Source: Cryptomeria japonica
Taxonomy: Eukaryota; Streptophyta; Pinopsida; Cupressales; Cupressaceae
Direction of reading: 5' to 3'
DNA length: 64,000 nt
Assembly: GCF_030272615.1 (NCBI RefSeq)
Contig: NC_081414.1
Span: 338,562,502 to 338,626,501, forward strand
Of this stretch, positions 23,581-35,178 are shown piece after piece. The position numbers were made by a program, and so were the translations under genes. The first letter of the stretch is position 1. The number at the start of each line of letters is the position of its first letter. The notes beneath the pieces are model-generated. The model searched no databases. It was not told the origin of the DNA and worked only from the letters and a program-made list of their open reading frames with translations.

Positions 23581-26500
23581 TTGGGTCTCAAATCAACAGA
23601 TTGGATAGGTTATAAGGAAATGGCAACTCCTATGCTCAAACCTTCCAATTGACTTGGCCAACTTATAGAGTGAACCTATTTGGTTACTAACTCTCTCACT
23701 TTAGGCTCTGCAGGACCTAGGCGGGTATACCTACACACTAGTTGTTTTCAATGACTAATGCTTTTTATAGCAGATTGAGTATCTTGATCTAATTTCCTCC
23801 TATCTTAGAATGGTACAAATTCCTAGGATGGAGATATAGCAGATGAGTTCAAGATTGTTGTTGTAGAAGCTATTCAATCTTTGTGCTTGAAATTTATATG
23901 TATACACTATTGCTTGTTTACTCTATATCTCCTACTCAACTACTCGTATTACTTCTAAAGTGAAATGTGAAATGATGAGTTGTATTTTATAGATGACCAA
24001 TGCCTTTCTTTGCTGTTTGGGCTACATAGTCTTTATATTTTCTTTAAGACTTATTGTGTAAACTTATGAGATAATTTTTAAACCCACCCCCTCTCGATGA
24101 GTCTGTCAGTTACTGTTTCTTATGAGCTCTACTTCAATGTCTATATTGTAAACTGCTTGAATGAATTTAACCCTAACTTTAAGAGACCATCCAAGGAAGA
24201 AATACAAGGAACAATTACAATTCGCAAGTAAATCTTTTTGATCAAAATCTACAATATGAAACACGAAATTTTACTGGAAGAACACAAATAACCTTATCTC
24301 CTTTAGATAATATCATAAGCAACTGCCCACAAAAAATGCAATAATCCACAACACATACGTAAATGAACAAAACAACTGATTATATTATATATATTTGCCA
24401 AAATGGTACAACGGTAAGCCCGAGGCTATAATCTACTCCTTTCTCTAATCGTTATCCTTATCTTCGGTTTTGATTTCTCCTTTTATAATATTCAAGGAGT
24501 TTTTTCAAACCGTTACAATGCTTAATAACAAAGTCATGTTGCCCTAAAATATATTAATTTACACTACAATTTTAGGGTTATGACCCATCACTTTGAGTGA
24601 TGCAATCTTTCATTTGATTAACCATCTTCAATATTTTAATTTTAGTCCCTTTGTATTTCTTGAAGATAGTTATGATAACTCTCCTTCACTGGCAACTTCT
24701 CGTAATAATTTTCACTTGAAAAATAATCATTCCTTGCACAAACTGCGGATATTAAAAATGTGAAAATACCATAATGCATTTCGTATGGAAAAAATATTTA
24801 AAAGTGTCCACTGTGAATTATCATACTCTTCTTGGTCATTCATAAAATATTTCCTTGATTTAACACTTTACCCACTTCTCATCAATCAAGTAAAAATGTT
24901 TTACTTATTTTGCACCTCACAGTGAAATAATCTTTCCTGACCTGATTTTATGTGGATGCTAACAAAGTATCATAATGCACTTTATAATATTCACCATGTA
25001 AAACTCTTTGAAATGATTTTATTTTTCTCAAAATAATTCTTCCCTTTCATAATCAAGTGAAAATACTTCACCCATCTTTTCACCAATTAAGCTATTATTC
25101 CCACTCCATTCATTTTTTCATATGATTCATTATCATTTCCCTTCAAGTCTTGTAAAATGTTGAAGTAAATACTTTGGGTAGAATAATTCTATCCTTCTCA
25201 AATTTCTGAAAACTATTACCTCTTCCATCTTTAATATTTTTGTCCAACTTAAATTGAGAGGTTTTATCAAATTATTATTTGATAATTTATTTTTGCTGAA
25301 AACTAGTTTTGATAGAATGTCCACAACTTCTTCATTTCTTAACGAAATTAAGAATTTCAAAATATTTTGGAAAGCTGGTGCTGAGGAGCAACTAACTGAG
25401 AAAACTATTTTGACAAATTCATCTTCATTAATGAGAATATTTGATCACAATATGACAGGCTCCTATGAGGTTATAGCCTGTCATGCCATGTCTGTTTTAC
25501 CTTTTAATGAAATAATTCATAAAAGATACATCTAACTGCATTTTTGCCTTTGTAAAATTAATTACTCTATTGGTGTAATAATACTTCAACTTAACATATA
25601 TCAATTCCTCTTCAATATGCAAATGGATAAACAATTACCTTTTAAATGTGAAAACATTTCTGGAAGGTTTTCATTAATTACCCTTGGTTGATTGTTCTCT
25701 CATATAATTTTATTTGTAACTTCATAGCCACTTAATCTTCACACTTTTACCTTCTTTAAATGAAACACTTTTACTTGGCTGCTATGTTTTTTCACTTATC
25801 AAAATCTCTTTATGAAAGTATATTCATCTTTCACTAATATATCTTCTTCATGAAATTTGGTCTTACACCTGCTAATTGTATTCACTTGGGGGCCCACCAA
25901 TATTTTTTATTATGTTAATCAAAATATGCAACACTATTTCATTGTAACATACCATTTCAGAAAAGCTATTTTTTGTTATGCAGATTAGCTTTGCTTTGTC
26001 GATAACACAATTGAGCAAACTCTTCTCTTTGCGGGGTCCACCACTTTGGCTCATATTAACCAACTTAATGGTTTTCGTTTTATCATCACATATATAGTTT
26101 ATATATAAGATCATTTCTTATAATGCTCCATAATGATTAATTTAAATCATTTTTGATTGATTTAAATTTTGATTTCTCTTGAGTGTTATTCCTCTTCAAA
26201 CATATAATGTGGCCATTTAGAAAATTATTATTGGAGTTCGAATAACCACCCATTATGGGTTTGCACAGATGAAATTCGATCCCATTTTAAAACTATATGC
26301 TAGGCTTTACCCTTATGGGAGCTGCATTTATCCCCACATATAGTAAACATTTGGTTTCAATAATTCAAATATATTGAATTATCAAATTTCATAAAGAAGA
26401 TGTCTTTCATTAATGAACTTGTAACAGTACTAACCTTATTTGATGATCAAATAAGTCATTCTTATTGAATTAACACTCCATACCTTGCTCTCACTTATTT

Positions 26501-27240
26501 TTCCAAATAATTCATTTGAACAGGGGATAGGAACAATTTAGAGTAAATTTGTGGTCATGAAGTGATTAAACATTATGAAATTGTGCACTCTAAAAACGTG
26601 TCCAATCATGATTTTTGCATCCAGAATCAATGTTGAAAACCATCCAAATCATACCATGAGGTCACGAAAGTTGGTAATCATGTAGACATTTAACTAGAGA
26701 TTGCAATGCAAGTGACAAATCTAACAAATTCCTTCTGAGGTGAAAGATATTAATTTCCAAAGTAGGCCCCACAATCTATTTACCCTTATGCATGTTCCAG
26801 ATATGCATAAATTGTATTTGGTTTAAGCTCAAGAAAATTATCAAATGGATTGGTAGGGTTCCAGAACCTTGCACTATGGTCTATTATGATACAAACAATT
26901 ATGTGGATCAATTGGTTCAGTCTAATTGTAATCCAAGCATGAAATAATAATTTCAACAGAAAGCCACTTTGGTAGATTTTGCAATAAGTAATAATATGAA
27001 TAAATCACAAATGGAATTGATCTGGGAAAAATAGCAAATGAGGTCATAGGTCTCTAAAAACTAACACGGGAGTTCATTTTCATATAGAAAATTGAGGAAC
27101 AATTGGATTAGAATGAGTACTTATAGGGACCAAGTTATTAACTCTCAAAAGTGGCTACTTGGAATAGTTTTGTGACTCGGACTAGTATGCACCTAAATTT
27201 CACTATTTGACAGAGGTATCAAATTTGATTCTAGGAAGCT
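23581..27240. other. Unresolved interior of the LINE region
   Basis: About 3.7 kb where LINE ORF2 is expected but not recognisable. Open frames are under 95 codons. A TGTTGGGTCTC at about 23580 and a C-rich box (CCCACCCCCTCTCG) at about 24083 look like the two ends of a plus-strand Copia LTR, so another nested LTR element is possible. I found no target-site duplication, PBS or partner LTR. The composition from 24500 to 26500 (ACTTCACCC-like words) differs from the flanks. Confidence 0.35.
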
Positions 27241-27244
27241 CAAT

Positions 27245-27719
27245 ATGGATGATCATACTTATTTATGGGTGGTAAAAATAATTGCAAGGTCAAATTGCCC
27301 ATCGGGATTAGGATTCATGGGTGCATTTTTTGGGGTGTTCACTAAATTATCTCATTTAGGAGACCCTAAATTTTTGCCAAAATTTAGGGTTCCAACAAAA
27401 TTAATGACAATCTCAACTGGTAGTCCCATAGACACATTTAGCTCCACCAGAATGCGAGCAAAAGTAGTATGATAAAGCCTAAATGATTCATTATCCACCA
27501 TAATGAAACTCCCAATAGCATCACCTATTTCCTCAAAGAGAGAATCAACCCACAAATGGAGAGGAAGGTAAGGAAGCCGAACCCAAACCGGAATTTTGTT
27601 GAACTTCTTAGAAAGGGGGTTAAAATTAAAGTGCCAGGGTTTGGCCAAAAGCGACATATTATCTTTCTCATAAAAAAAGCTTTCACACATAATTTTTCTT
27701 CTATCCTTAGCATTCTCAA
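27245..27719 (-). pseudogene. LINE ORF1 fragment, DUF4283 domain
   Basis: The minus-strand frame 27690-27352 contains IPVWVRLPYLPLHLW, then an IGDAIGSFIMVD stretch, then YHTTFARILVELNVSMGLP. This is the standard order of DUF4283, the RNA-binding-like domain of plant L1-type LINE ORF1 proteins (PVWVRLP.LP...W, ...IG..IG..., ARI.VE.D....LP). The usual CCHC knuckle that follows is not visible. It lies about 115 bp inside the 5' target-site duplication, as expected for ORF1. It is broken downstream by stops. Confidence 0.78.
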
Positions 27720-27834
27720 ATTTAGAAAAAAAAGAAACCTTTAGCCATAGGCTATATGTGAGCTGTACCAGAAATGAGAGGATCCCAGTGATGAGAGATC
27801 TATTTATGCAACTCCAGGAGGCTGGGCCAAATTT

Positions 27835-28326
27835 AACAACATGCTCTAGTTGTTCCTAGGAATTATAACCTATTTCCATAGTGACAAATTATCGGTAGTA
27901 GAAAAAGGTGACTAGATATATTTGAGAAAATAACTATGAGGTAGAGATGAGTGCAACTTGTTGGGTTCCTAAATGAGGAAAAGTATGAGCTAAACCAAAA
28001 AAGGGTTAGCTAAAGTTTAAGGAAAATTGATTAGGTAAAAAATAAATAGATATTATTCAATGGATTTAAACAAAAGAACATAGAAAAATAGTATGCAAGC
28101 ATGTGTTTAATTAGCTCATTATAACTAGTGAAATAAGTAGAAGTTGGGAGAATTTAACTTTGAATTTTATAATTTGAGGGGTTAAATACATGGATGCATA
28201 ATTAGTTTTGTGCCAAAGTATTTAACTGAATATAAGGGAAAAACAAGATTTATATGGGGAATGAATTTATAGGTGTGGAGGGTTTCATAAATTCTAGGCA
28301 CATGGGATCACGTGAAAACTTGAATA
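27835..28326 (-). mobile_element. gypsy copy 1, fourth piece
   Basis: This piece aligns with about 41575-42068 of copy 2 (shared words such as AACCTATTTCCATAGTG and GGTAGAGATGAGTG), with scattered differences. It ends exactly at the left LTR of the Copia element. No coding motif is recognised. Confidence 0.75.
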
Positions 28327-29394
28327 TGTTGGTATTATAGATATTTTGCATTTGTTTTGTCATTGATGTCAACACTTATCAACACTTATCCTTTTGGAGA
28401 TCTTTGGTTATGTTCACCGACAAGTTCAGTGACTTATGCACAGCCACTGGTATTTGGTTCACCAACAGGTTATATTGTTCACTGACACTTAGGATGACTT
28501 ATTATCATCTGGAGATCTCTTGGTTATGTCGAAGACATGGTTTGGACACTTCGTTTTGGTATTCTGGTTATTAGTCTAATCGGGTTGACATATTTGTTGT
28601 TATCGACAAATTGGTCTAGGTTATGGACCGACATGCATTATCTATTCCAAATCAGCACGACACGTTATGGAGATGATTTAATCAATTGGTATTGTTGTAA
28701 TTACATTGAGCCGACATGATGCATCACATCTTAACTTATTTGTAAATGATTTAATTGTAATATTCTTAGTGAGCCGACCTACACATTTGGTCTTAGGTTT
28801 TAGTATATATGCAAGATCTCAATTGTGAGATGCAAGGACATGGTATGTAAGGTTAAGGTACTGTAACATGGTATGTGTGAATATTGAAGATCATATGAGT
28901 AGACCATAGAGAAGGCTCAAGGAAGGTTTGAAGATGATTATCAGAGCTTAACCGGTACTGAATCCAACATTGGAGATGCTACTTTGTGCAGTACATTATC
29001 ATTGGATTTAATCATCCAATTGTAGTCAATGTGACTCCCATCTTGTGATTGAGCAGTGAGCTCTAGGCAGCTGGCCTTTCTGCATGTGTAGACCCCATTT
29101 GTGCACACATACTATCTGCAGTAGTATCATCTGATTGTGGGTAAGGTTTCCCACCGTGGTTTTTCCCCTTATAGGGTTTCCACGTACAAATCTTTGTGTC
29201 ATGTGTTGTGGCTTTTGTTTCTCTTTCTATTTAATGCATTAAGTTTCATCGGTGTTAATATTAACTATTAATCTGTTAACCAACATTAAGTTTGGTTTAC
29301 TGGTATTATATATCAAGTTTGATTAAGATACATTTGGTTTAAAATTAATAGACAACTAATTCACCCCCCTCTTAGTTGCCCTCAGGTCCTAACA
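28327..29394 (+). repeat. 5' LTR of Copia element
   Basis: 1068 bp, from TGTTGGTATTATAG to GGTCCTAACA. It is colinear with 35179-36720 once the LINE fragment is removed, differing at scattered single bases. It contains the box CACCCCCCTCTTAG near its end. Confidence 0.93.
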
Positions 29395-29410
29395 ATTGGT
29401 ATTAGAGCTT
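29395..29410 (+). other. Primer-binding site of Copia element
   Basis: ATTGGTATTAGAGCTT directly after the 5' LTR. It is a variant of the Copia PBS for initiator tRNA-Met, identical to that of the pol-less element. Confidence 0.9.
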
Positions 29411-29451
29411 AGTCCTCTTTTTGCAGAAGTTTAACAACTTGAGGAGATTCT

Positions 29452-30636
29452 ATGGCAACTAACTTTTTCAGAAAGGACAGTCTGACACTTGATGGAACTA
29501 ACTATGGTATATGGAAGATCAGAATGGAGACACATCTAAATTGCATTGGAAGAGACACATGGGATGTTACATAGAATGGCTATGTTGGTCCTACACTGGG
29601 TCAACCTAATCCACCTACATTGGGTAAGGATCAAGAGAATGGTTGTAAAGCAAGAGAAGCACTCTTGAGCACCTTATCAGATCAACAAATCATGGGATTA
29701 TCAAACTGATTTGCTGCTAAAGCTATTTGGGATAAATTGGAGACATTGAATGAAGGAGATACCACTGTCAAAATTACAAAACTGGAATGCTTCCGAGTCA
29801 GGTATGAAAATTTGAAAATGGAAGAAGATGAAAGAATTTTTGCTTTTATGGGACGAGTTAATAAAATTGTTTTGGGAATACAATGTTGTGGAGGTTCCTT
29901 AAGTGAAGATGAAATTGTTTCTAAAGTTTTAAGAGAATTTCCACCAGCATACAAAATGAAAGTAATTGCTATTAATGAGTTGAGAACAATGCCTAATACA
30001 TCAATATCTAGAGACACCTTGGTTGGAAAACTTTTAAGATTTGAGCTTGAGGAATTTGGTCCTGTTGCTACAATTAAAATAGATTTAGCCTTCAAAGAAT
30101 CATCATCTACATCATCATCATCATCATCATCATTTGATAAATCTGATTGGAAAGCACTTTATGCAAGAGAACTTGAAGATATCAGGAGGGAAAATGAAGA
30201 ACTTGAAGCACTATTTGCAAGGAAAATGCCTAAAGGTCCTATTGGTAGTAAGTATGAAGGTAAAGCACCATTTAAATGTTTTAACTGCAATAAAGTTGTT
30301 CATATGGCATCTAGATGTCTTGATAGACATGCAAGATTGAGAGAAGAAGCTAAAAGAACATACAAGCCTAACCCCGAATATCAGAGACACAGATTTAAGA
30401 AGAATAGAAACACATCATGTTATTATGCTGATGAAGGAATTACTGATGATTCTAATGAAGAAGCGACAGACAATGGATGGGCTTTTATTGCAATAACAGA
30501 AGATCAACTGGTACCTACTATTCCACCGGTAGAGCAAGCCCTGTCTGCTAAAATTGAAGAAAAGGATGAATGGATTATAGATTCCGGATGTTCACATCAT
30601 ATGACTGGTGATAAAAGTAAATTCTTATCTTTTTAG
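29452..30636 (+). pseudogene. Copia gag and protease relic
   Basis: Gag begins at ATG 29452 (MATNFFRKDSLTLDGTNYG), a DUF4219/UBN2-type start with the usual LDGTNY..W motif. A TAG near 29572 and a TGA near 29709 interrupt it. From 29737 the frame is open to 30636, with a UBN2-like capsid region and a Ser run (30102-30135). One zinc knuckle follows (CFNCNKVVHMASRC, about 30278-30320), in which the conserved Gly before His is Val. The aspartic protease motif WIIDSGCSHHMTGD lies at 30571-30612. The DSG active site is intact, and translation stops shortly after. Order and lengths match Copia. Confidence 0.9.
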
Positions 30637-31837
30637 GAGTACAATGGGGGTCTAGTAAGATTTGGAGATGACAAAGCTTGTTTGATCAGATGAAAAGGCA
30701 CTATATCTTTTGATGGTAAGCACAATACTGACAATGTTTACTATGTTGAAGGTTTGAAGCATAATCTTTTGAGTGTTGGTCAATTAGTTGAAAAGGGATT
30801 TTAGTTACAATTCAAGAATGGTAAATGCAAAATCATGAACATAATTGGTTTGGAAATTGCAACCGATAATCAAACTAGAGGTAATATCTTTCATTTGAAT
30901 AACAATGAAAAGACATGCTTGATTGCACAAAATTGTTGAAACTTGGTTATGACATAAAAGACTCTGTCATGTGAATTTTGATTGTATTATAAAGATTAGT
31001 TCATCGAAGGCAGTAAGGGATTTACCTAAGATTGTAAAACCTCTTAATCCGTTATGTAAGGAATGTCAAATGGGAAAGAAAGTCAGAACAACTTTTAAGA
31101 GTATATTTGAGAAATCCAATGATGTTCTTGATTTAATTCATATTGACTTATGTGGTCCGGCAAGAACAAGAAGTCTACAAGGAGATAGATACTTTATGCT
31201 AATTATTGATGATTATTCTAGAATGTGTTGGGTTACTTTTCTTAGGGATAAATCAGAAGCTTTTTGGAAATTCAAATTATTCAAGGCACTTGTAGAGAAT
31301 GAAACAAGTAAGAAAATCAAGTGTTTAAGATTAGATCAAGGAGGTGAATTTCCATCTAAGGAGTTCAATATATTTTGTGAAGTGAATGGAATTACAAGAC
31401 AAATATCAACAGCCCAGACACCTTATCAAAATGGAGTTGTGGAAAGGAAGAATATAACTATTCTGGATGCAGCTAGAAGCATGATATCAAAAGAAAATCT
31501 ACCTCATGTGTATTGGAGAGAAGTAGTGAATACAACGGTTTACACTTTTAACAGAGTTCACATCAAAGGTGAAATAGGTAAGACACCCTATGAATTATGG
31601 TTTGGTAATATTCCTACTCTTAAGTACTTCAAAATATTTGGAAGCAAATGCTACATTAGGAGAGATGAGTATATTGGTAAATTTGATCCTACAAGTGATG
31701 AAGGTATATATCTTGGTTATTCATCTAAGAGAAAAGCATATAGATGTTTTAATAAAAGATTGCAGAAAATCATTGAGAGTGCAAATGTGAAGATAGATGA
31801 TCACTTTAGAGGAAATTCAAGATCTATGGATTCTTAA
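30637..31837 (+). pseudogene. Copia integrase relic
   Basis: After the protease stop, a GAG-pre-integrase segment is readable with frameshifts (GLKHNLLSVGQL near 30754). The zinc end of integrase follows (CKECQMGKK near 31054). The catalytic core is open at 30971-31837: HIDLCGP (about 31140), DDYSR (about 31207), and a C-terminal E region in TAQTPYQNGVVERKN (about 31409-31455). This is the DDE arrangement of rve-family integrases, with W..A...A.Y..NR.-type residues after it. It inserts element cDNA into chromosomes. The frame closes at 31837, before the RT. Confidence 0.9.
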
Positions 31838-33184
31838 CTGGTAGTTGAGATGATCATAAATGAACCTATACAGAACATAATGTTGATCCAGTCACACCGG
31901 CATCATCAGAGAATTCCATAGTGACTGAAGAAGAACAACAAGTGAACACATCTAGGTATGTAAGACTGAATCATTCTGAAAGTCAGATAATTGGGAATAA
32001 GCATCAAGGAGTTATGACAAGAGGAAGACTAACAAATGAAGAGGTATGTTTAATTTCTCAAGTTGAACCAACATGTGTTATTGAGGCATGTGAAGATAAA
32101 CATTCGATTAAAGCTATGGAAGATGAATTAGAACAAATTGAAAAGAACAATACATGGACATTGGTTCCCCGACCTAAAGATAAAAATGTAATTGGAACTA
32201 AATGGGTATTCATAAATAAACTTATGAAGATGGTAAGGTAATCGAAAACAAAGAAAGACTAGTGTGTAAAGGATATACATAGAAAGAGGGAATTGATTAC
32301 AATGAAACCTTTGCACGGTAGCTAGAATTGAGGCAGTCAGATTATTTCTTGTATTTGTAGCACATAAGAACTATAAAGAATATCAAATGGATGTTAAATG
32401 TGCATTTCTGAATGGTGATCCTGAAGAGGAATTTTACATTGAACAACTTGATGGATTTTCATTGACAAATGATAAACATATGGTTTCCAGATTAAGGAAA
32501 GCTTTATATGGATTGAAGCAAGCTCCTAGAGCTTGGTATGCTAGATTGGACAAATATCTTTTGAAGCTTGGTTACACTAAAGGTAATGCTCACAGAAACT
32601 TATATTTCAAAGTGACTAATGAAGACATCTTGGTTATTGAATTTTTTGTTGATGACATTAGTTTTGGAGGAGAAGATGGATTGTGTAAAGAATTTTCTAA
32701 TAAGATGCAAGAAGAATTTGAAATGTCTTGGGGAGATAAAATTAATTTTAGGATTGCAGATTTCATAGACTGCTAAAGGTATATTCATATGCCAAACAAA
32801 GTACCTGAAGAAACTACTGAAGAAATTTGGTATGGAAAACTCTAAACTGGTAAGTACTCCTATGACTACAACTGATAAACTATCATTAAAGGATGATTCA
32901 ACTCCTATTAATTTGACAAGATACAAATCTATGATTGGAGGTTTACTGTATTTGACACAAAAAAGACTTGATATAATGAATGCAATATGTATTGTTTCAA
33001 GATTTCAGACTAATCCTAGAGAAAATCATGAATCAACAGTGAAAAGGATTTTTCGGTATTTACAAGGCACACCAAATCTTGGTTTATGGTATCCTAAAGA
33101 TGAAAATTTTGATTTATGTGCATACATTGATGCTTATTGGGCAGGAGATGTAGATGACAGAAAGAGAACCACCGACGAGGTATT

Positions 33185-34375
33185 GGGTCAGTGCAAGAAG
33201 ATGAGTCCACTTTTTGGCCAAAAAGTGGAAGTGTTTTCCCTGATTTTCAGATTTTGTCTCATTTGAGCTTAAATTTTGAAACACCTAGAGATTGAATCTT
33301 GGAAAAAGTCAGTAATATAAAAGATAGCCCTCTGAGTGTAGTTTCCAAATATATAATTTATTTTAATACCCACATAATAAAAAATAACTTTTTAAATGGA
33401 GTTCTGAAAACTATGTTTTAAAAATGCCTGTTTCAGGACCATACCATGCATGTGTACGACCCACACTTTTTGACACAATTAAAATTATTTTCTCAAACCG
33501 TTTTGGGAAATGGTTTGTAACACACTGAAGATTGATGAGCATATTTTTTTGTATTTTTTTTTCTAATATTTTTTTTTTAATTAATTTTTTAATGGCCGTA
33601 ATTATCTTTTTAAAAATTTGACGTGTACGACCCACATAATTTGATGTAAACTTAACATTTTTTGATTTTTTTTTTTTTTAAATACAAAAGAATTTTGTGT
33701 AGATTGATGACATATAATTTTTTTTCCAAAATTCTTTAAAATAAAAAAGTTATTAAATTAACAAAATTAGTTAATATTTCAAATTTATGGACCCGATTTA
33801 GTATAAATTCAATGAAAAATAGTTAAAATAATCAATTTTTAAATAAATTTACATATTTAGAATCTAGACAGTATAATTTGAAATGGGTTTTAATTTCGTA
33901 TAAAAATTCTCTAATTAGAGGCGCGTAAACTATTTCTGAAGTTCATATTTGTGCTTTCATTCATGGAGATTTGAATTTGCAGGTCCATGTCTCAGGTGTG
34001 GCCATCCCAGGCCTATCCCGGGCCTAATCCCGAGCCAAGTGCCGGGTTGTGGAATCAACTTCCACAAAACGGGCCCCCGTTTTCAAACAAGGGCGGATTG
34101 TGGAAAAAAAGGAAAAATGCCATTTAGAAACGAGGGCCCGCTTTTAAACAAAACGGGGGCCCGTTTTTAGAAACGGGCCCCCATTTTTTAAAACGGGCCC
34201 CCGTTTCTAAAAACGGGCCCCCGTTTCTAAAAAACGGGCCCCCGTTACCTTTTGGCTCGGGAGCCCGAAGCACAAACGGGCCCCCGTTTTTTGAAAACGG
34301 GCCCCCGTTTATAAGAGCGCATTTTTCAATGCGCGGACTTCCGCGAATTTGTGACTCATTACCTTGCACTTGCCC
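33185..34375. mobile_element. Non-autonomous TIR DNA transposon with palindrome array
   Basis: 1191 bp inserted in the Copia RNase H. The ends are imperfect terminal inverted repeats: left GGGTCAGTGCAAGAAGATGA, right (complement) GGGCAAGTGCAAGGTAATGA. The 4-bp sequence TATT stands on both sides (33181-33184 and 34376-34379), and excision restores the RNase H frame. The interior is AT-rich up to 33900. It then has a GC-rich part with an array of short palindromes (34065-34312). No transposase is encoded. The open frames at 33949-34170 and 34124-34471 come from the repeat array. Superfamily is uncertain, and a CACTA- or Mutator-type assignment cannot be made from these ends. Confidence 0.75.
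34065..34312. repeat. Array of near-palindromes AAACGGGCCCCCGTTT
   Basis: About nine copies of AAACGGGCCCCCGTTT or its complement-like variant AAACGGGGGCCCGTTT, spaced roughly 20-40 bp, starting about 60 bp inside the right terminal inverted repeat. Each copy can fold on itself, and adjacent copies can pair. Being close to one end, they look like subterminal repeats. Confidence 0.88.
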
Positions 34376-35149
34376 TATTCTTTCTTGGTAGCAGATTGAT
34401 TTCATGATTGAGCAAGAAACAAAGTTGTATATCATTATCAACAACAAAATTAGAATATGTTGCAGCAACAACTAATTGTACTTAGGTATTATTGATTAAG
34501 AAAGTGTTGAAGGACATAAAGGTAAAATGCAAAGAACCTATAATCATCTATTATGATAATTCAACAATAATTGATATATCTAAGAATCTGGTATTTCACT
34601 GTAAAACTAAACATGTTTTTATCAAATACAATTTTCTGAAAGAGAATGTTGAAGCAAAAGAAGTGAGATTGGTTTATGTGAATACTAAAGAGAAGATTGC
34701 AGATATCTTTACTAAGCCTTTTCCTAAGGAAAATTTTGAATATCTCAAAGAGCAGCTTGGGGTTATATCCTCACCGGTAGAGACCTAGACGTTTGATGAC
34801 TGACATCAAACCAACATAATTTACAGAGAAACCTTTTTTTTCGGCTTTGATGGAGGAGAGCTACTTCTCAAGGGGAGTAGTTGGTTATAATAGTTGGTTA
34901 TTGTAATTGGTTCTATGAATTGGTTGTATCTGGTATTTGTACTGCTTTGGCATTTGATGTCAAAGGGGGAGATATATCTATGGAAAAACGTTATCCTTTG
35001 GGGAGAGATTATTCATTGGGGGAGATATTTTTACTCTCTGCATTTGTATTTTGATTTATGGTATTGATCTATTCAGGAGATTGTTGGGAGATTGTTGGTT
35101 TTTAGTTTTTGGCATTTTTGCTTTAGCACTTAGATGGTTTTTCCATCTT

Positions 35150-35178
35150 GTGTTGCCATCAATTCCAAAGGGGGAGAT
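35150..35178 (+). other. Polypurine tract region of Copia element
   Basis: CCAAAGGGGGAGAT abuts the 3' LTR start (TGTTGG at 35179). It lies in a 35-bp stretch (35150-35184) that is identical to the pol-less element's PPT/LTR junction. Confidence 0.9.

Larger units (their letters stand above)
16084..27834 (-). mobile_element. LINE (non-LTR) element inserted in gypsy copy 1
   Basis: The element is flanked by a 17-bp target-site duplication, AACAACACGCTCTAGTT at 16067-16083 and the same with one change (C to T) at 27835-27851. The second gypsy copy has the uninterrupted site near 41565-41590. On the minus strand the 5' end carries an ORF1-type DUF4283 domain (27245-27719). The 3' end (16084-16481) resembles the 3' end of the shorter LINE fragment at 36069. 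A pol-less LTR element (16482-23172) sits inside. Without it the LINE would be about 5.06 kb, normal for a plant L1-type element. No endonuclease or reverse transcriptase (ORF2) motif is readable, so it is badly decayed or further interrupted. Confidence 0.75.
31921..34787 (+). pseudogene. Copia reverse transcriptase and RNase H relic
   Basis: RT_2 starts with the NNTWTLV region (about 32143), KWVF (about 32202), MDVKCAFLNG (32387), LYGLKQAPRAWY (about 32507) and the catalytic FVDDI (about 32645-32659; consensus YVDDI). Frameshifts lie near 32230-32380 and 32776-32832. RNase H follows (STPMTT near 32853, then LTQKRLDIMNA). It is cut at DRKRTT near 33172 by a TIR element (33185-34375) and resumes with FFLGSRLIS, SLSTTKLEYVAA and DNSTIIDISKN, then TKHVFIKYNFL to 34787. 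Rejoining across the element keeps the frame, so the insertion came after the domain was intact. Stops such as TGA near 34400 and TAG near 34480 kill it. Confidence 0.9.

Noticed and set aside
24395-24475. Possible tRNA-like stretch
   Set aside because: No cloverleaf could be folded by eye and the conserved GTTCNANNC loop is absent.
34065-34312. Possible CRISPR-like repeat array
   Set aside because: Spacers are neither constant nor unique, the repeats are palindromic and inside a plant TIR element, and no cas gene is present.
33949-34471. Gly/Pro/Arg-rich open frames on both strands
   Set aside because: They follow the AAACGGGCCCCCGTTT repeats and have no independent evidence.
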